NCBI GenBank assembly: GCA_948471055.1
Contig: CAOKQZ010000015.1
Coordinates: forward strand, 1 to 44,399
Length of the DNA: 44,399 nucleotides
Source of the DNA: an uncultured Clostridium sp.
Lineage (GTDB): Bacteria; Bacillota; Clostridia; TANB77; CAG-508
Direction of reading: 5' to 3'
The notes under the pieces were generated by a model, which had not been told where the DNA came from, did no database searches, and saw only the letters and a list, made by a program, of their open reading frames with translations. Position 1 is the stretch's first letter. Every line of letters begins with the position of its first letter. This document shows positions 26,633 to 34,483 of the stretch, in pieces. Position numbers and translations under genes: made by a program.

Positions 26633-27514
26633 ATGGAGAAACAAATTAGCAGTTTTTTAGAATTTATTAAGGATGATAAGAAATTATCGGATAACACATT
26701 ACAATCATACAGAAGGGACATTGTACAACTAGAAGAATACATGAATGAAAACAAATTAAATTATCAAAGAGTAACAGAGGAAGATATGAGAAGATATTTT
26801 TCTTACCTACAACAAACGGGTAAAAAGTCATCCACCATTTCTAGAAATGTAGCATCAATTCGTTCTTTTTATCAATTCTTAATGCGTAATAAAAAGATAA
26901 AAAAAGACCCAACAGAAAAAATTCAATCACCAAAGGTAGAGAAAAAAGCACCAAGTGTTTTAACCTCTTCTGAAATTGAATTATTATTAGAACAACCAAA
27001 AAATATCGATTTAAAAGGAATTCGTGATAAAGCGATGCTTGAATTTGCCTATGCAACAGGAATGAGAGTATCCGAAATTATTTCCCTAAACATAGAAGAT
27101 GTTAATTTAAAAGATGGATTAGTAAATTGTAGAACATCTGCAAGACAAAGAAAAATACCACTAGGTTCACTTTCTTTAAGAGCATTAGCAGATTACATCG
27201 AAAATTCAAGACCAATCTTAATTAAAGATGACAGTGTAGAAGCATTATTTGTTAATACCAATGGAAAAAGACTAACTCGCCAAGGTTTTTGGAAAATTGT
27301 AAGATATTACAAAGAACAAGCACATATTACAAAGGATATTACACCACATGTGTTAAGACATTCCTTTGCAACACACTTACTACAAAATGGAGCAGATTTA
27401 AAATCCATCCAAACCATGCTAGGACATTCCGATATTTCATCAACACAAGTATATATGCAATTCCAAGACGAAAGTATCAAAAGCATTTATAAAAATGCTC
27501 ATCCAAGAGCATAG
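26633..27514 (+). CDS. xerD: Tyrosine recombinase XerD-like (chromosome dimer resolution)
   Basis: Site-specific recombinase acting at dif. Core-binding domain (SFLEFIKDDKKLSDNTLQSY) and catalytic domain with all residues: Arg in YATGMRVSEIISL, HVLRHSFATHLL (HxxR), MLGHSDISSTQVYMQ (His and Tyr nucleophile). 293 residues, typical for Xer proteins. ATG 26633 follows a GGGAG site; the longer TTG frame has none. Unlike the island integrase at 56-1277 it is intact. The spoIIM-xerD order is conserved in Bacillota. Confidence 0.92.
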   Translation: MEKQISSFLEFIKDDKKLSDNTLQSYRRDIVQLEEYMNENKLNYQRVTEEDMRRYFSYLQQTGKKSSTISRNVASIRSFYQFLMRNKKIKKDPTEKIQSPKVEKKAPSVLTSSEIELLLEQPKNIDLKGIRDKAMLEFAYATGMRVSEIISLNIEDVNLKDGLVNCRTSARQRKIPLGSLSLRALADYIENSRPILIKDDSVEALFVNTNGKRLTRQGFWKIVRYYKEQAHITKDITPHVLRHSFATHLLQNGADLKSIQTMLGHSDISSTQVYMQFQDESIKSIYKNAHPRA

Positions 27515-27550
27515 AGGTTTTACCTTCGGCGAAAGTGAATCATGAATGAT

Positions 27551-27588
27551 AAAGAGTAGATTGTGAAAAAACGATCTACTCTTTTTTT
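27551..27588 (+). terminator. Intrinsic terminator after xerD
   Basis: AAAGAGTAGAT (27551-27561) pairs with ATCTACTCTTT (27574-27584), followed by a T run. Confidence 0.9.
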
Positions 27589-27600
27589 GTAAAAAACCAG

Positions 27601-27735
27601 GGTGATTTCACGAAATATGACAAAAATGTAATATTTACAATTTAAGAAATAAGTGTTAAACTAATTTTATTGCAAAAGCCTCACGAAGCCTTGCAAGAAA
27701 GTCCCTTTAACAAGAGGGCTGTCCACGAAGTGGAC
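27601..27735 (+). repeat. Left about 135-bp inverted repeat of the DUF559 element
   Basis: From GGTGATTTCA to GGGGGTTCT this segment is an imperfect inverse copy of 28188-28321. The inner part contains CCCTTTAACAAG...GGGCT and the perfect hairpin GTCCAC-GAA-GTGGAC. The outer part is AT-rich, with CTAATTTTATTGCAAAAG shared exactly between both arms. Confidence 0.85.
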
Positions 27736-27762
27736 TGGGGGTTCTTAAGAAAGGAGAACCCA

Positions 27763-28188
27763 ATATATATACCATATAATAAAAATTTAATTCGGAAAAT
27801 CCAGAAAATTAAGAAATCAATCAACGCCAGAAGAGAATAAACTTTGATATCAATATCTTTCAAAATATCCCATAAGATTTATAAATGATTGTGTTATCGC
27901 CTTTGGCGATTACAAATCATTATATGCGTTAGAATAAGACAAAAGCCAATAGATAATTACATATTAGGCTTTTATTGTCCTGAAAAGAAAATCGGAATAG
28001 AAATAGATGGAAGCCAGCATTATACAGAAGAAGGAAAAGAATATGATAGAATACGAACAGATATATTGAATGCATACAAAATAGAAATAATACGCTTCAC
28101 AAATAAGGAAATAAGAAAAAATTTTAGAAATGTATGTGAATATATCGATAATACAATAAAAAATACAGAAAATAGAAAACAAGTATAA
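27763..28188 (+). pseudogene. DUF559 (Vsr-like) endonuclease gene, degraded
   Basis: The 3' part is clear DUF559: RQKPIDNYILGFYCPEKKIG, IEIDGSQHYTEEGKEYDRIR and IIRFTNKEIRKNFRNVCEYI. Upstream pieces of the same family lie in different frames: IPYNKNLIRKIQK (27769-27807), then STPEENKL followed by an in-frame TGA (27845-27847, where the family has Trp) and YQYLSKYPIRFIN. Between RFIN and RQKPIDN about 50 bases with a CTTTGGCGAT hairpin are inserted. DUF559 proteins share the Vsr/restriction endonuclease fold; their role is not established. An AAGGAG site remains at 27751 but no ATG follows in frame. The remaining 99-residue open frame from 27889 is not expected to be functional. Confidence 0.85.
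27885..27921. repeat. CTTTGGCGAT hairpin inserted in the DUF559 gene
   Basis: AATGATT...TTATCGCC-TTT-GGCGATTA...AATCATT forms a two-step hairpin. It shares GTTATCGC and TTTGGCGATTA with the 37746-37772 copy on the opposite strand. It interrupts a conserved coding sequence, which shows that it was gained. Confidence 0.75.
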
Positions 28189-28321
28189 GAACCCCCAGTC
28201 CACTTCGTGGACAGCCCCCTTGTTAAAGGGGCTTTATTGCAAGGCTTCGTGAGACTTTTGCAATAAAATTAGTTTTTAGTATTGTAAATATTGCAATTTT
28301 GTAATATTTGATGAAATCACC
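28188..28321 (-). repeat. Right inverted repeat of the DUF559 element
   Basis: Inverse copy of 27601-27735. AGAACCCCCAGTCCACTTCG begins it, directly after the DUF559 stop codon, and TGAAATCACC ends it. A solo, shorter relative of its inner part is at 40652-40715. Confidence 0.85.
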
Positions 28322-28403
28322 TTGTTATTTGATAAATACTGCTAGGATTTTTTATAAAGATATGTTATAATAGAAAAAAATTGCGAAAGGAGAAAAAAAT
28401 CAG

Positions 28404-29051
28404 ATGTATAATTATACTCGGGTATTAGATTCTAAGTCTTTGAATTTAATGGAAAAAGAGATTTGTATATCTCAACACGGAGTAGACATTATAGATATTC
28501 TTTATAAGTATCAAAATATTTATAAACGGATTAAGATATTAAAAGTATTAAATGCGAATGTTAGATTTCTGGAAAGCTTGAATAAAAAAAAGATAAAAGA
28601 ATCTACTAGGGCAGAAGAAAGAGAAGCATGGAAAAAGTATTGTTTAATGTTGTTAGAAGAAGATAATCAAATTGATTATAAATTGCCGATGAAACAGACA
28701 AAAACATTGTTTACTACAGAGAAGGAAGAGACGTTACAGGCGTATTTATCGATATTAGATAATCCAGATAATCAACTTGATTTTCACTTATTTTGCAAAT
28801 TGCCATCTGAAAGGCTTATGGAATATAGACCTTGGGAGATAATGGTAGAATTTAAAATTTACAGGGATAGGGTTATAAAGCCTGCCAAAAAACTTTATCC
28901 AGAATTTCTTGAATTTTTAGAAGATACAGAGATATTGTTAAATGAAGCAATTACACAAATAGAAAATCGAATTACAATACTTATTCCGGGAAAAATAAAA
29001 TTACCTAAGAAATCTACAAAATTGCCAAGCAAAACAGAAATATTATTATGA
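28404..29051 (+). CDS. Hypothetical protein (215 aa)
   Basis: The family is not recognised. The protein is soluble and helical, with a basic C-terminus (PGKIKLPKKSTKLPSKTEIL). A TATAAT box lies near 28364-28369, and AAAGGAG precedes the ATG. Codon 6 and the codon in YKRIKIL are CGG and must be sense here. AGG is also frequent, so its arginine codon use differs from the housekeeping genes and may point to transfer. It sits just outside the DUF559 element. Confidence 0.65.
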   Translation: MYNYTRVLDSKSLNLMEKEICISQHGVDIIDILYKYQNIYKRIKILKVLNANVRFLESLNKKKIKESTRAEEREAWKKYCLMLLEEDNQIDYKLPMKQTKTLFTTEKEETLQAYLSILDNPDNQLDFHLFCKLPSERLMEYRPWEIMVEFKIYRDRVIKPAKKLYPEFLEFLEDTEILLNEAITQIENRITILIPGKIKLPKKSTKLPSKTEILL

Positions 29052-29075
29052 ATCTTTTTAAAAACAAAGAAAATA

Positions 29076-29110
29076 AAACAGAATTCTATCTAGGATTCTG
29101 TTTTGTTTTT
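29076..29110 (+). terminator. Intrinsic terminator after the 28404 gene
   Basis: AAAACAGAAT (29076-29085) pairs with ATTCTGTTTT (29096-29105), followed by GTTTTT. Confidence 0.85.
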
Positions 29111-29140
29111 AGGTATTGTTCAAACAATATAAACAATCTT

Positions 29141-29187
29141 AAACTATACAAAATTCAAAAATAAGTTAAGTGAATTTGTATAGTTTT
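29141..29187 (+). terminator. Second hairpin with T run before rsmE
   Basis: AAACTATACAAAATTCA (29141-29157) pairs with TGAATTTGTATAGTTT (29171-29186) with one bulge, then TT and CTTTTT. It may be a second terminator or part of a palindromic repeat. It lies upstream of the rsmE promoter, so it is not an attenuator. Confidence 0.65.
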
Positions 29188-29202
29188 TCTTTTTGCAATT
29201 TG

Positions 29203-29231
29203 GTGACAAAAGGATGATTATTTGGTATAAT
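29203..29231 (+). promoter_or_regulatory. Promoter of rsmE
   Basis: GTGACA (29203-29208), 17 bases and TATAAT (29226-29231), 22 bases before the start codon. Confidence 0.65.
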
Positions 29232-29253
29232 AGCTTAGGATAAAGGAGAAGGT

Positions 29254-30006
29254 ATGTATAAATTTTTTGTTGAGAGTAATCAAATAGAAAAGGATATTGC
29301 AACAATTAGTAACGAGGATGTGAACCATATTAGAAATGTACTTCGATTAAAAGAAGAAGAGCAAGTACAGGTTTGTAATAAAGATACTTTAAAATCGTAT
29401 GTTGCAAAGATTGTGAGGTTAGAGAAAGATTGTGTAAGGCTTCAGATTTTGGAGGAATGTTTGGAGACCACGGAGAGTGCAATTGTGTTAGATATTTTTC
29501 AAGGTTTGCCAAAGCAAGAGAAGATGGAGCAGATTATAAAGCAGGCAACAGAGCTTGGGGTAAGTGGGATTATACCACTTAAAATGGAACGATGTGTGGT
29601 AAAGTTAGAGGATAAAACGGAAAAGAAAAAAGTAGAAAGATGGCAAAAAATTGCCGAAGTAGCTGCAAAACAAAGTAAACGCGATAAAATCCCAAAGGTA
29701 GATTTTCCAATTTCTTTGAAAAATGTGTATGAAAAATTGCTAGAATATGATATAGTAGTGGTAGCATACGAAGAAGAAAAAGAAACGGCAGTAAAGCAGG
29801 TATTGCAAGCAATAAACCATGAGACAACGAAAAAGATAGCAGTGGTGGTTGGTCCTGAAGGAGGAATGGATTTTTCGGAAGTAGAGCTTTTAAGAAAGTT
29901 TCTGAATACAAAAGTAGTTACTTTAGGAAAGCGAATTTTAAGAACTGAAACGGCATCACTAGTACTTGCAAGTGTTATTATGTATGAGTTTAACGAAATG
30001 CAATAG
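29254..30006 (+). CDS. rsmE: 16S rRNA m3U1498 methyltransferase RsmE
   Basis: SPOUT-fold methyltransferase that methylates U1498 of 16S rRNA in the 30S subunit. N-terminal PUA-like part (KFFVESNQIEKDIATISNED, HIRNVLRLKEEE), then IFQGLPKQEKMEQIIKQATE, LGVSGIIPLKMERCVVKLE, AAKQSKRDKIPKV and the knot with VVVGPEGGMDFSEVELL and LGKRILRTETASLVLASVIM, the SAM-binding signature. 250 residues, typical. AAAGGAGAAGGT precedes the ATG. prmA or dnaJ often adjoin rsmE elsewhere, but not here. Confidence 0.95.
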   Translation: MYKFFVESNQIEKDIATISNEDVNHIRNVLRLKEEEQVQVCNKDTLKSYVAKIVRLEKDCVRLQILEECLETTESAIVLDIFQGLPKQEKMEQIIKQATELGVSGIIPLKMERCVVKLEDKTEKKKVERWQKIAEVAAKQSKRDKIPKVDFPISLKNVYEKLLEYDIVVVAYEEEKETAVKQVLQAINHETTKKIAVVVGPEGGMDFSEVELLRKFLNTKVVTLGKRILRTETASLVLASVIMYEFNEMQ

Positions 30007-30102
30007 AAGTGCATTAAGTATGCTTATCAGAAAAATGAAAAAAAGAGGTTAATTTGAAAAAATTTTCATTACTATGTGCCTTTAAAGAAAGGAATCGTTT
30101 AT

Positions 30103-30615
30103 ATGAAAGATAAAAAAGAGGAAGTAGAACAATTAGAGCAAAATGTGAAAAGATTTGAAAATGATCGAATGGATAAAAAGGTTTTACCAAAAGAAGAGGA
30201 AGGAAAAATCCATAAAAAAGTATTTGAAAGCATCTTATTAGCCGATATTGTAATGGCATTTTTGTATTGTATTAGTTTAGGGTCTTTTAACATTGAAACA
30301 CCAATTTTTCTTACCGATTTAAAAGTATTTAGCATAGGACTTATTATTACTACCATTCTTCTTTTTGAAATTAGTTACCATAAAGAAGACGGAAAATTAG
30401 CCATTCATGGGATTGAATGTTTATTACTATCTATTTTTATGCTATTTACCAGTTGCATTTACATGGTGCATATGAAAGAATTCCACCTATATGTAGCCAT
30501 TGTAGCATATGCATTTGCTATTTACTATGTAGGAAAATCCATTATTGTATACCACAAAATGAAAAAACAATACCTAGCAAGCCTAAGCGACATCGAAGAA
30601 ATCATCAAAAAATAA
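30103..30615 (+). CDS. Multi-helix membrane protein of unknown function
   Basis: The family is not recognised. The 170-residue protein has a charged cytoplasmic N-terminus (KDKKEEVEQLEQNVKRFEND) that may be coiled coil, four to five membrane helices (from ILLADIVMAFLYCISLGSF) and the tail KQYLASLSDIEEIIKK. ATG 30103 has AAAGGAA upstream; the GTG at 30076 was not chosen. A palindromic repeat separates it from yicC. Confidence 0.65.
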   Translation: MKDKKEEVEQLEQNVKRFENDRMDKKVLPKEEEGKIHKKVFESILLADIVMAFLYCISLGSFNIETPIFLTDLKVFSIGLIITTILLFEISYHKEDGKLAIHGIECLLLSIFMLFTSCIYMVHMKEFHLYVAIVAYAFAIYYVGKSIIVYHKMKKQYLASLSDIEEIIKK

Positions 30616-30616
30616 A

Positions 30617-30643
30617 TGTAGAGGTCGATGCCCACATCGACCC
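30617..30643 (+). repeat. GTAGAGGTCGATG palindromic repeat
   Basis: TGTAGAGGTCGATG-CCCA-CATCGACCC, nearly identical to the 24427 copy and likewise in a gap between two genes. Confidence 0.85.
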
Positions 30644-30674
30644 GAAAAACATAACAAAGAAATGAGGAAACCAT

Positions 30675-31548
30675 ATGAAAAGTATGACAGGCTTTGGGAG
30701 AGCCAATTTTGAACAAGATGGACGAATGTATAATATTGAAATAAAATCTGTCAACCACAGGTATTTAGATATTAGTGTAAAAATGCCAAGAAGCATTAGT
30801 TATTTAGAGGAAAAAGTGAAAAAGGAAATTATGACGAATATTTCAAGGGGCAAAATTGATGTTTTTATTACCTTTGATAATAATAGTGCCAAAGGTAAGG
30901 ATATTAAAATAAACAAAGAACTTGCCGAAATCTATATTAGAGAACTAAAACAATTAGCAAAGGAAAATGAAATAAATGCGGATATTCCAGTAACGGAAAT
31001 TTCAAAATTTCCAGATGTATTGGTCATTCAGAATATCGAGGAAGAAGATACCATTTGGAAAGAACTAGAAGAGTGTCTTCACAAGGCACTTACGAATTTT
31101 ATTCGTATGCGTGAAGAAGAGGGAAACAAGATAAAAGAGGATTTACAAGTAAGATTACAAGACATCGGAAAAAAAGTTTTGCAAATTTCTGGATTTTCTA
31201 CTGGACTTGTGAACGATTATGTAGTAAAATTAGAAGCAAGAATTAAGGAAATTCTAAAAACGGATGTTGTAGACAAAGAACGTTTAAACCAAGAAATTGT
31301 AATTTATGCAGATAAATGCTCTATTGAAGAAGAATTAACTAGATTACATAGTCATATTACACAATTTCAAAATATGCTAGAAGAAACCGTGCCAATTGGA
31401 AAGAAAATTGATTTCTTAATTCAAGAAATGAACCGAGAAACCAATACCATTGGGTCAAAATCACGGTAGCTTAGAAATTACTAATTTAGTAATTGAAACC
31501 AAAACGATATTAGAAGACATTCGTGAGCAAATTCAAAATATTGAATAA
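30675..31548 (+). CDS. yicC: YicC family protein (endoribonuclease-like), with a +1 frameshift at CGG
   Basis: YicC/YloC family; the E. coli and Bacillus members are ribonucleases. Start MKSMTGFGRANFEQDGRMYN and IKSVNHRYLDISVKMPRSIS are classic. The C-terminal DUF1732 part has EELTRLHSHITQF and GKKIDFLIQEMNRETNTIGS. At GSKS the frame meets CGG (31464-31466) followed at once by TAG. Skipping C reads GGT and gives GSLEITNLVIETKTILEDIR and REQIQNIE to TAA at 31546-31548, the expected YicC end. Both catalytic halves are otherwise intact. It leads the cluster yicC-remA-rpoZ-gmk. Confidence 0.92.
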
Positions 31549-31560
31549 AGGAGAAAAAGA

Positions 31561-31809
31561 ATGCAATTAATTAATATTGGATTTGGAAACATCGTTTCCG
31601 CAAATCGTATTGTTGCAATTGTAAGCCCAGAATCAGCACCAATTAAAAGAATGGTACAAGAAGCAAAAGATAATAAAACAGCAGTGGATGCCACCTATGG
31701 AAGAAGAACCAGAGCAGTTATTATTATGGATTCTGGACATATTATCTTATCCGCCGTTCAGCCAGAAACCGTAGCAGGACGATTGGATAAAGAGGATGTA
31801 GAGGAATAA
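31561..31809 (+). CDS. remA: RemA/DUF370 regulator
   Basis: DNA-binding regulator (extracellular matrix regulator RemA in Bacillus subtilis). 82 residues: [56 protein letters not shown] and [12 protein letters not shown] are hallmark stretches of the family. AAAGGAG precedes the ATG, 12 bases after yicC, as in most Bacillota where remA lies between yicC and gmk. Confidence 0.96.
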   Translation: MQLINIGFGNIVSANRIVAIVSPESAPIKRMVQEAKDNKTAVDATYGRRTRAVIIMDSGHIILSAVQPETVAGRLDKEDVEE

Positions 31810-31830
31810 AAGAAAAGGAGTAGATGAAAA

Positions 31831-32028
31831 ATGATGGTAAAACCAAGTGTTACCGAATTATTAACAAAGGTAAATAATCGATTTGAATTAGTGGTTATGA
31901 CAGCAAAGCGTGCAAGACAATTATCAAAAGGAGATAAGCCATTAACAAACAAACAAGAAGAATCGACTGTAACATTAGCAGCAGATGAAATTGCAGAAGG
32001 ACAGGTAACAATTGTTGAAGAAGAATAG
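31831..32028 (+). CDS. rpoZ: RNA polymerase omega subunit
   Basis: 65-residue omega subunit that assists RNA polymerase assembly. PSVTELLTKVNNRFELVVMT and KRARQLSKGDKPL fit the family, with a Glu-rich end. It sits between remA and gmk; the more usual order is gmk then rpoZ. An AAGGAG site is about ten bases upstream. Confidence 0.9.
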   Translation: MMVKPSVTELLTKVNNRFELVVMTAKRARQLSKGDKPLTNKQEESTVTLAADEIAEGQVTIVEEE

Positions 32029-32044
32029 AAAAAGGTGTTGAAAG

Positions 32045-32617
32045 ATGTTAGTAATATTATCAGGAGTTTCAGGAGCAGGAAAAGATACGGTAAAGAAAGA
32101 ACTAATAAAAAGAATGAAAAACGTAATTTCCCTTCCTTCATATACTTCAAGAGAGCCAAGACCAGGAGAGAAGGATGGAGACTCGTATCATTTTATTAGT
32201 AGGGAAGAATTTGAACAAAAAATAAAAGAAAATGAGTTTTATGAATATGACTTGCATCATAATCAGTATTATGGAACTTCAAGAAAACTATTGAATGAAA
32301 AAATTCAGAGTAAAAAAATTATCGTCAAAGATATTGAAGTAAATGGAACAGAAAATTTAGTACGTCTTTTGAAAGAAGATACTAAAATTATTACTATTTT
32401 TCTAAAGGTAAGCGAAGAAGAATTGCGTAATCGATTGAAAAATAGAGGAGATAATCTATCAAATGAAGAAATCGAATTACGAATTGGTAGATTAAAATAT
32501 GAAGAATCCAAAATTAAAAATTATGATTATATGATAAAAAATGATAATTTTGAAAAAACAGTATCGATTATTGAAAATATCATAGAACAAGAAAAGAAAT
32601 TAATAAAAGATGGGTGA
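32045..32617 (+). CDS. gmk: Guanylate kinase
   Basis: Phosphorylates GMP to GDP. P-loop LSGVSGAGKDTV (Asp replaces the common Ser after GK), then LPSYTSREPRPGEKDGDSYH with the GMP-binding SYTSR, YEYDLHHNQYYGTS, and lid region RLKNRGDN. 190 residues. Typical GMP-binding and lid motifs are present although the sequence is divergent. It ends overlapping the start of the TetR gene, so the two are translationally coupled. Confidence 0.92.
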   Translation: MLVILSGVSGAGKDTVKKELIKRMKNVISLPSYTSREPRPGEKDGDSYHFISREEFEQKIKENEFYEYDLHHNQYYGTSRKLLNEKIQSKKIIVKDIEVNGTENLVRLLKEDTKIITIFLKVSEEELRNRLKNRGDNLSNEEIELRIGRLKYEESKIKNYDYMIKNDNFEKTVSIIENIIEQEKKLIKDG

Positions 32618-32621
32618 TGCT

Positions 32622-33192
32622 ATGAATAAAACCAAACGAAAAATATTTGAAACTTCAATGAAATTATTTGCAAAAAAGGGATATGATGCTACAAGTATTG
32701 AAGAAATAACAGCAACTGTAGGGGTGGCAAAAGGAACTTTGTATTATCATTTTTCTAGTAAAGAAGAAATTTTTAATTTCTTAGTAGAAGAAGGAATGAA
32801 ATTATTAAAAAATAGTATTGATATTAAAATTTCAAAATTAGATAGTGCAGTGGATAAACTAAGAGCTGTTATTTTAATTCAAATTAAAATTATTACCAAA
32901 TATGAAGACTTTATGACGATTGTTCTTAGCCAAATTTGGGGATATGAGCCACGAAATATTATGTGCAAAAATAAAGTAATTGAATATATTAAAACAGTAG
33001 AAGATATTGTAGCACAAGGTATGAAACAAGGAGAAATTGTAGAAGGGGACCCAGGAATTATTGCTTCACGGTATATTTGGTTTAACTTGTTCTAGTTTAG
33101 TTTATAAAATGAAAATGAAGCAAGAAATCGATATTGTAAAGCTATATAAGGAATTCGACAATTCCATTTTAAAAGGATTTGCAAAAAATTAA
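32622..33192 (+). CDS. TetR/AcrR family regulator, with a +1 frameshift at CGG
   Basis: Helix-turn-helix repressor. N-terminal domain KRKIFETSMKLFAKKGYDAT, SIEEITATVGVAKGTLYYHF and SSKEEIFNFLVEEG is textbook TetR. The C-terminal ligand domain runs to PGIIAS, where CGG (33069-33071) occurs. Skipping C reads GGT and continues GIFGLTCSSLVYKMKMKQEI to DNSILKGFAKN and TAA at 33190. Unshifted, it ends seven residues later. ATG 32622 is chosen (MNKTKR); an in-frame ATG at 32610 overlaps gmk. No obvious target transporter is adjacent. Confidence 0.88.
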
Positions 33193-33278
33193 AAAAATTG
33201 AAAAATATTGTTGACTTTTGTATAAAAGTTGTAATAAAATTGAAATGAAAATAAAATTAAAAAAATTATAAAATCCTA

Positions 33279-33307
33279 TTGTAGTTTTTTAAGAGAAGTT
33301 GTATAAT
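33279..33307 (+). promoter_or_regulatory. Promoter of the 33352 gene
   Basis: TTGTAG (33279-33284), 17 bases and TATAAT (33302-33307). Confidence 0.6.
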
Positions 33308-33351
33308 TTAAAAGATAGAATAATACGTAGGACAAAGGAGGGAGGTTTACA

Positions 33352-34275
33352 ATGTCAAAAAGCGGCATAGTAAACGTAAGAATGGTAATTACGCAAGAAA
33401 AAATCTTATCGAATATTGATAAGGTACAAAAAATGATTAATCCAAATAGTAAGAAGCAAATCGTACAATTAGACGAGGATTCTTATTTTAAGGATTTAAT
33501 TGAATCGATTAAAACATATTTAATTGAATATCCAAAAAAGAAGAACTTTCCAAAAGATGTATATAGGGCAGCTTACGGATTAGTTGAATATGCAACCAAT
33601 CAATTTGAAGAAAACACAAAACAAATTGAAGAATTAATTCGTCAAAGAGAAAAGAATATTATCCTTTCCAATGATTTAAAAGATTTATTGGCTGTCGTAG
33701 AAAATAAAGAAGAAGATTGGAAAAATGTTGTAAAAGAAGCAAAAACAAAATTTGGGGAAGATATAACAGATACCTTAACCGTTATTGGTAGAAGCAAAGT
33801 ACAAACTTCTCAAAACTATGAAGATGCAGTAAAACTAATTCAAGCAAGAATTAATAACTTAGAATCAAACCTACATATTGAAATCGATATGGAAAGAATA
33901 GAAGACCGTTCAAAAGCATTAAGCTATATTGGAATAGAAGTAGCAGATGCCTTAAAAGTTATTCCAGCACCAGTGGATACTACGGAAACAGAAACAGTAG
34001 TACAAGAAAATACTGCAACTGTAACACCAAAAGTAGAAGGACCAGTGGTAACCTTTAAAGAAGGAACAGGGGTAGAAAACGTTAACACAGTACAAGAGCA
34101 AGTAGAACAAGAACAAGCTACTTATCTTGAAGAAACACAAGTAGAAGTAAAACCAACCTTATGGCAAAAAATTAAAAATAGCAAATTTGCAAAAGCAATT
34201 GGCTATATCTTTAGATTAAACACCATGAACGAAACACAAGCACTTCCAGAAGGAAGAGGAGAAAATGTTAATTAA
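33352..34275 (+). CDS. Hypothetical protein (307 aa), coiled-coil
   Basis: The family is not recognised. It is soluble and helical through about residue 205 (KMINPNSKKQIVQLDEDSYF, NQFEENTKQIEELIRQREKN). A Val/Glu/Thr-rich low-complexity linker (about 210-270) follows, then a short basic end PTLWQKIKNSKFAKAIGYIF that could be an amphipathic membrane-binding helix. GGAGGGAGG precedes the ATG. A single-gene unit with promoter and terminator. Confidence 0.65.
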   Translation: MSKSGIVNVRMVITQEKILSNIDKVQKMINPNSKKQIVQLDEDSYFKDLIESIKTYLIEYPKKKNFPKDVYRAAYGLVEYATNQFEENTKQIEELIRQREKNIILSNDLKDLLAVVENKEEDWKNVVKEAKTKFGEDITDTLTVIGRSKVQTSQNYEDAVKLIQARINNLESNLHIEIDMERIEDRSKALSYIGIEVADALKVIPAPVDTTETETVVQENTATVTPKVEGPVVTFKEGTGVENVNTVQEQVEQEQATYLEETQVEVKPTLWQKIKNSKFAKAIGYIFRLNTMNETQALPEGRGENVN

Positions 34276-34283
34276 GTGAAATG

Positions 34284-34317
34284 AAAAGGAAGAAATTATT
34301 AGATTTCTTCCTTTTTA
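34284..34317 (+). terminator. Intrinsic terminator
   Basis: AAAAGGAAGAAAT (34284-34296) pairs with ATTTCTTCCTTTT (34303-34315), followed by TT. Confidence 0.9.
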
Positions 34318-34483
34318 AGGAAAGACAAACGTTATTGTAATTTGTAAATGAATTAATGATAAAAACATCATGTTTGAAAAATACAGTTGAAGCATTAATA
34401 AACTTTTATAAAATAGGTTACTAAAATTAAGCAATAAATAATTTATAATGAAAGCAACTAATATAAATTTAGGAGGAATGAAA

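Noticed and set aside
27845..27847. TGA read as tryptophan in the DUF559 gene
   Set aside because: The family has Trp there, but TGA ends other genes in this window (for example 6774-6776 and 32615-32617) and the DUF559 gene has further lesions.
27889..28188. The 99-residue DUF559 open frame as an intact gene
   Set aside because: Its first 15 or so residues come from an inserted hairpin repeat, and the family's N-terminal part lies upstream in other frames.
29499..30014. Long minus-strand frame opposite rsmE
   Set aside because: Shadow of a well-conserved methyltransferase gene; composition is typical of antisense frames.
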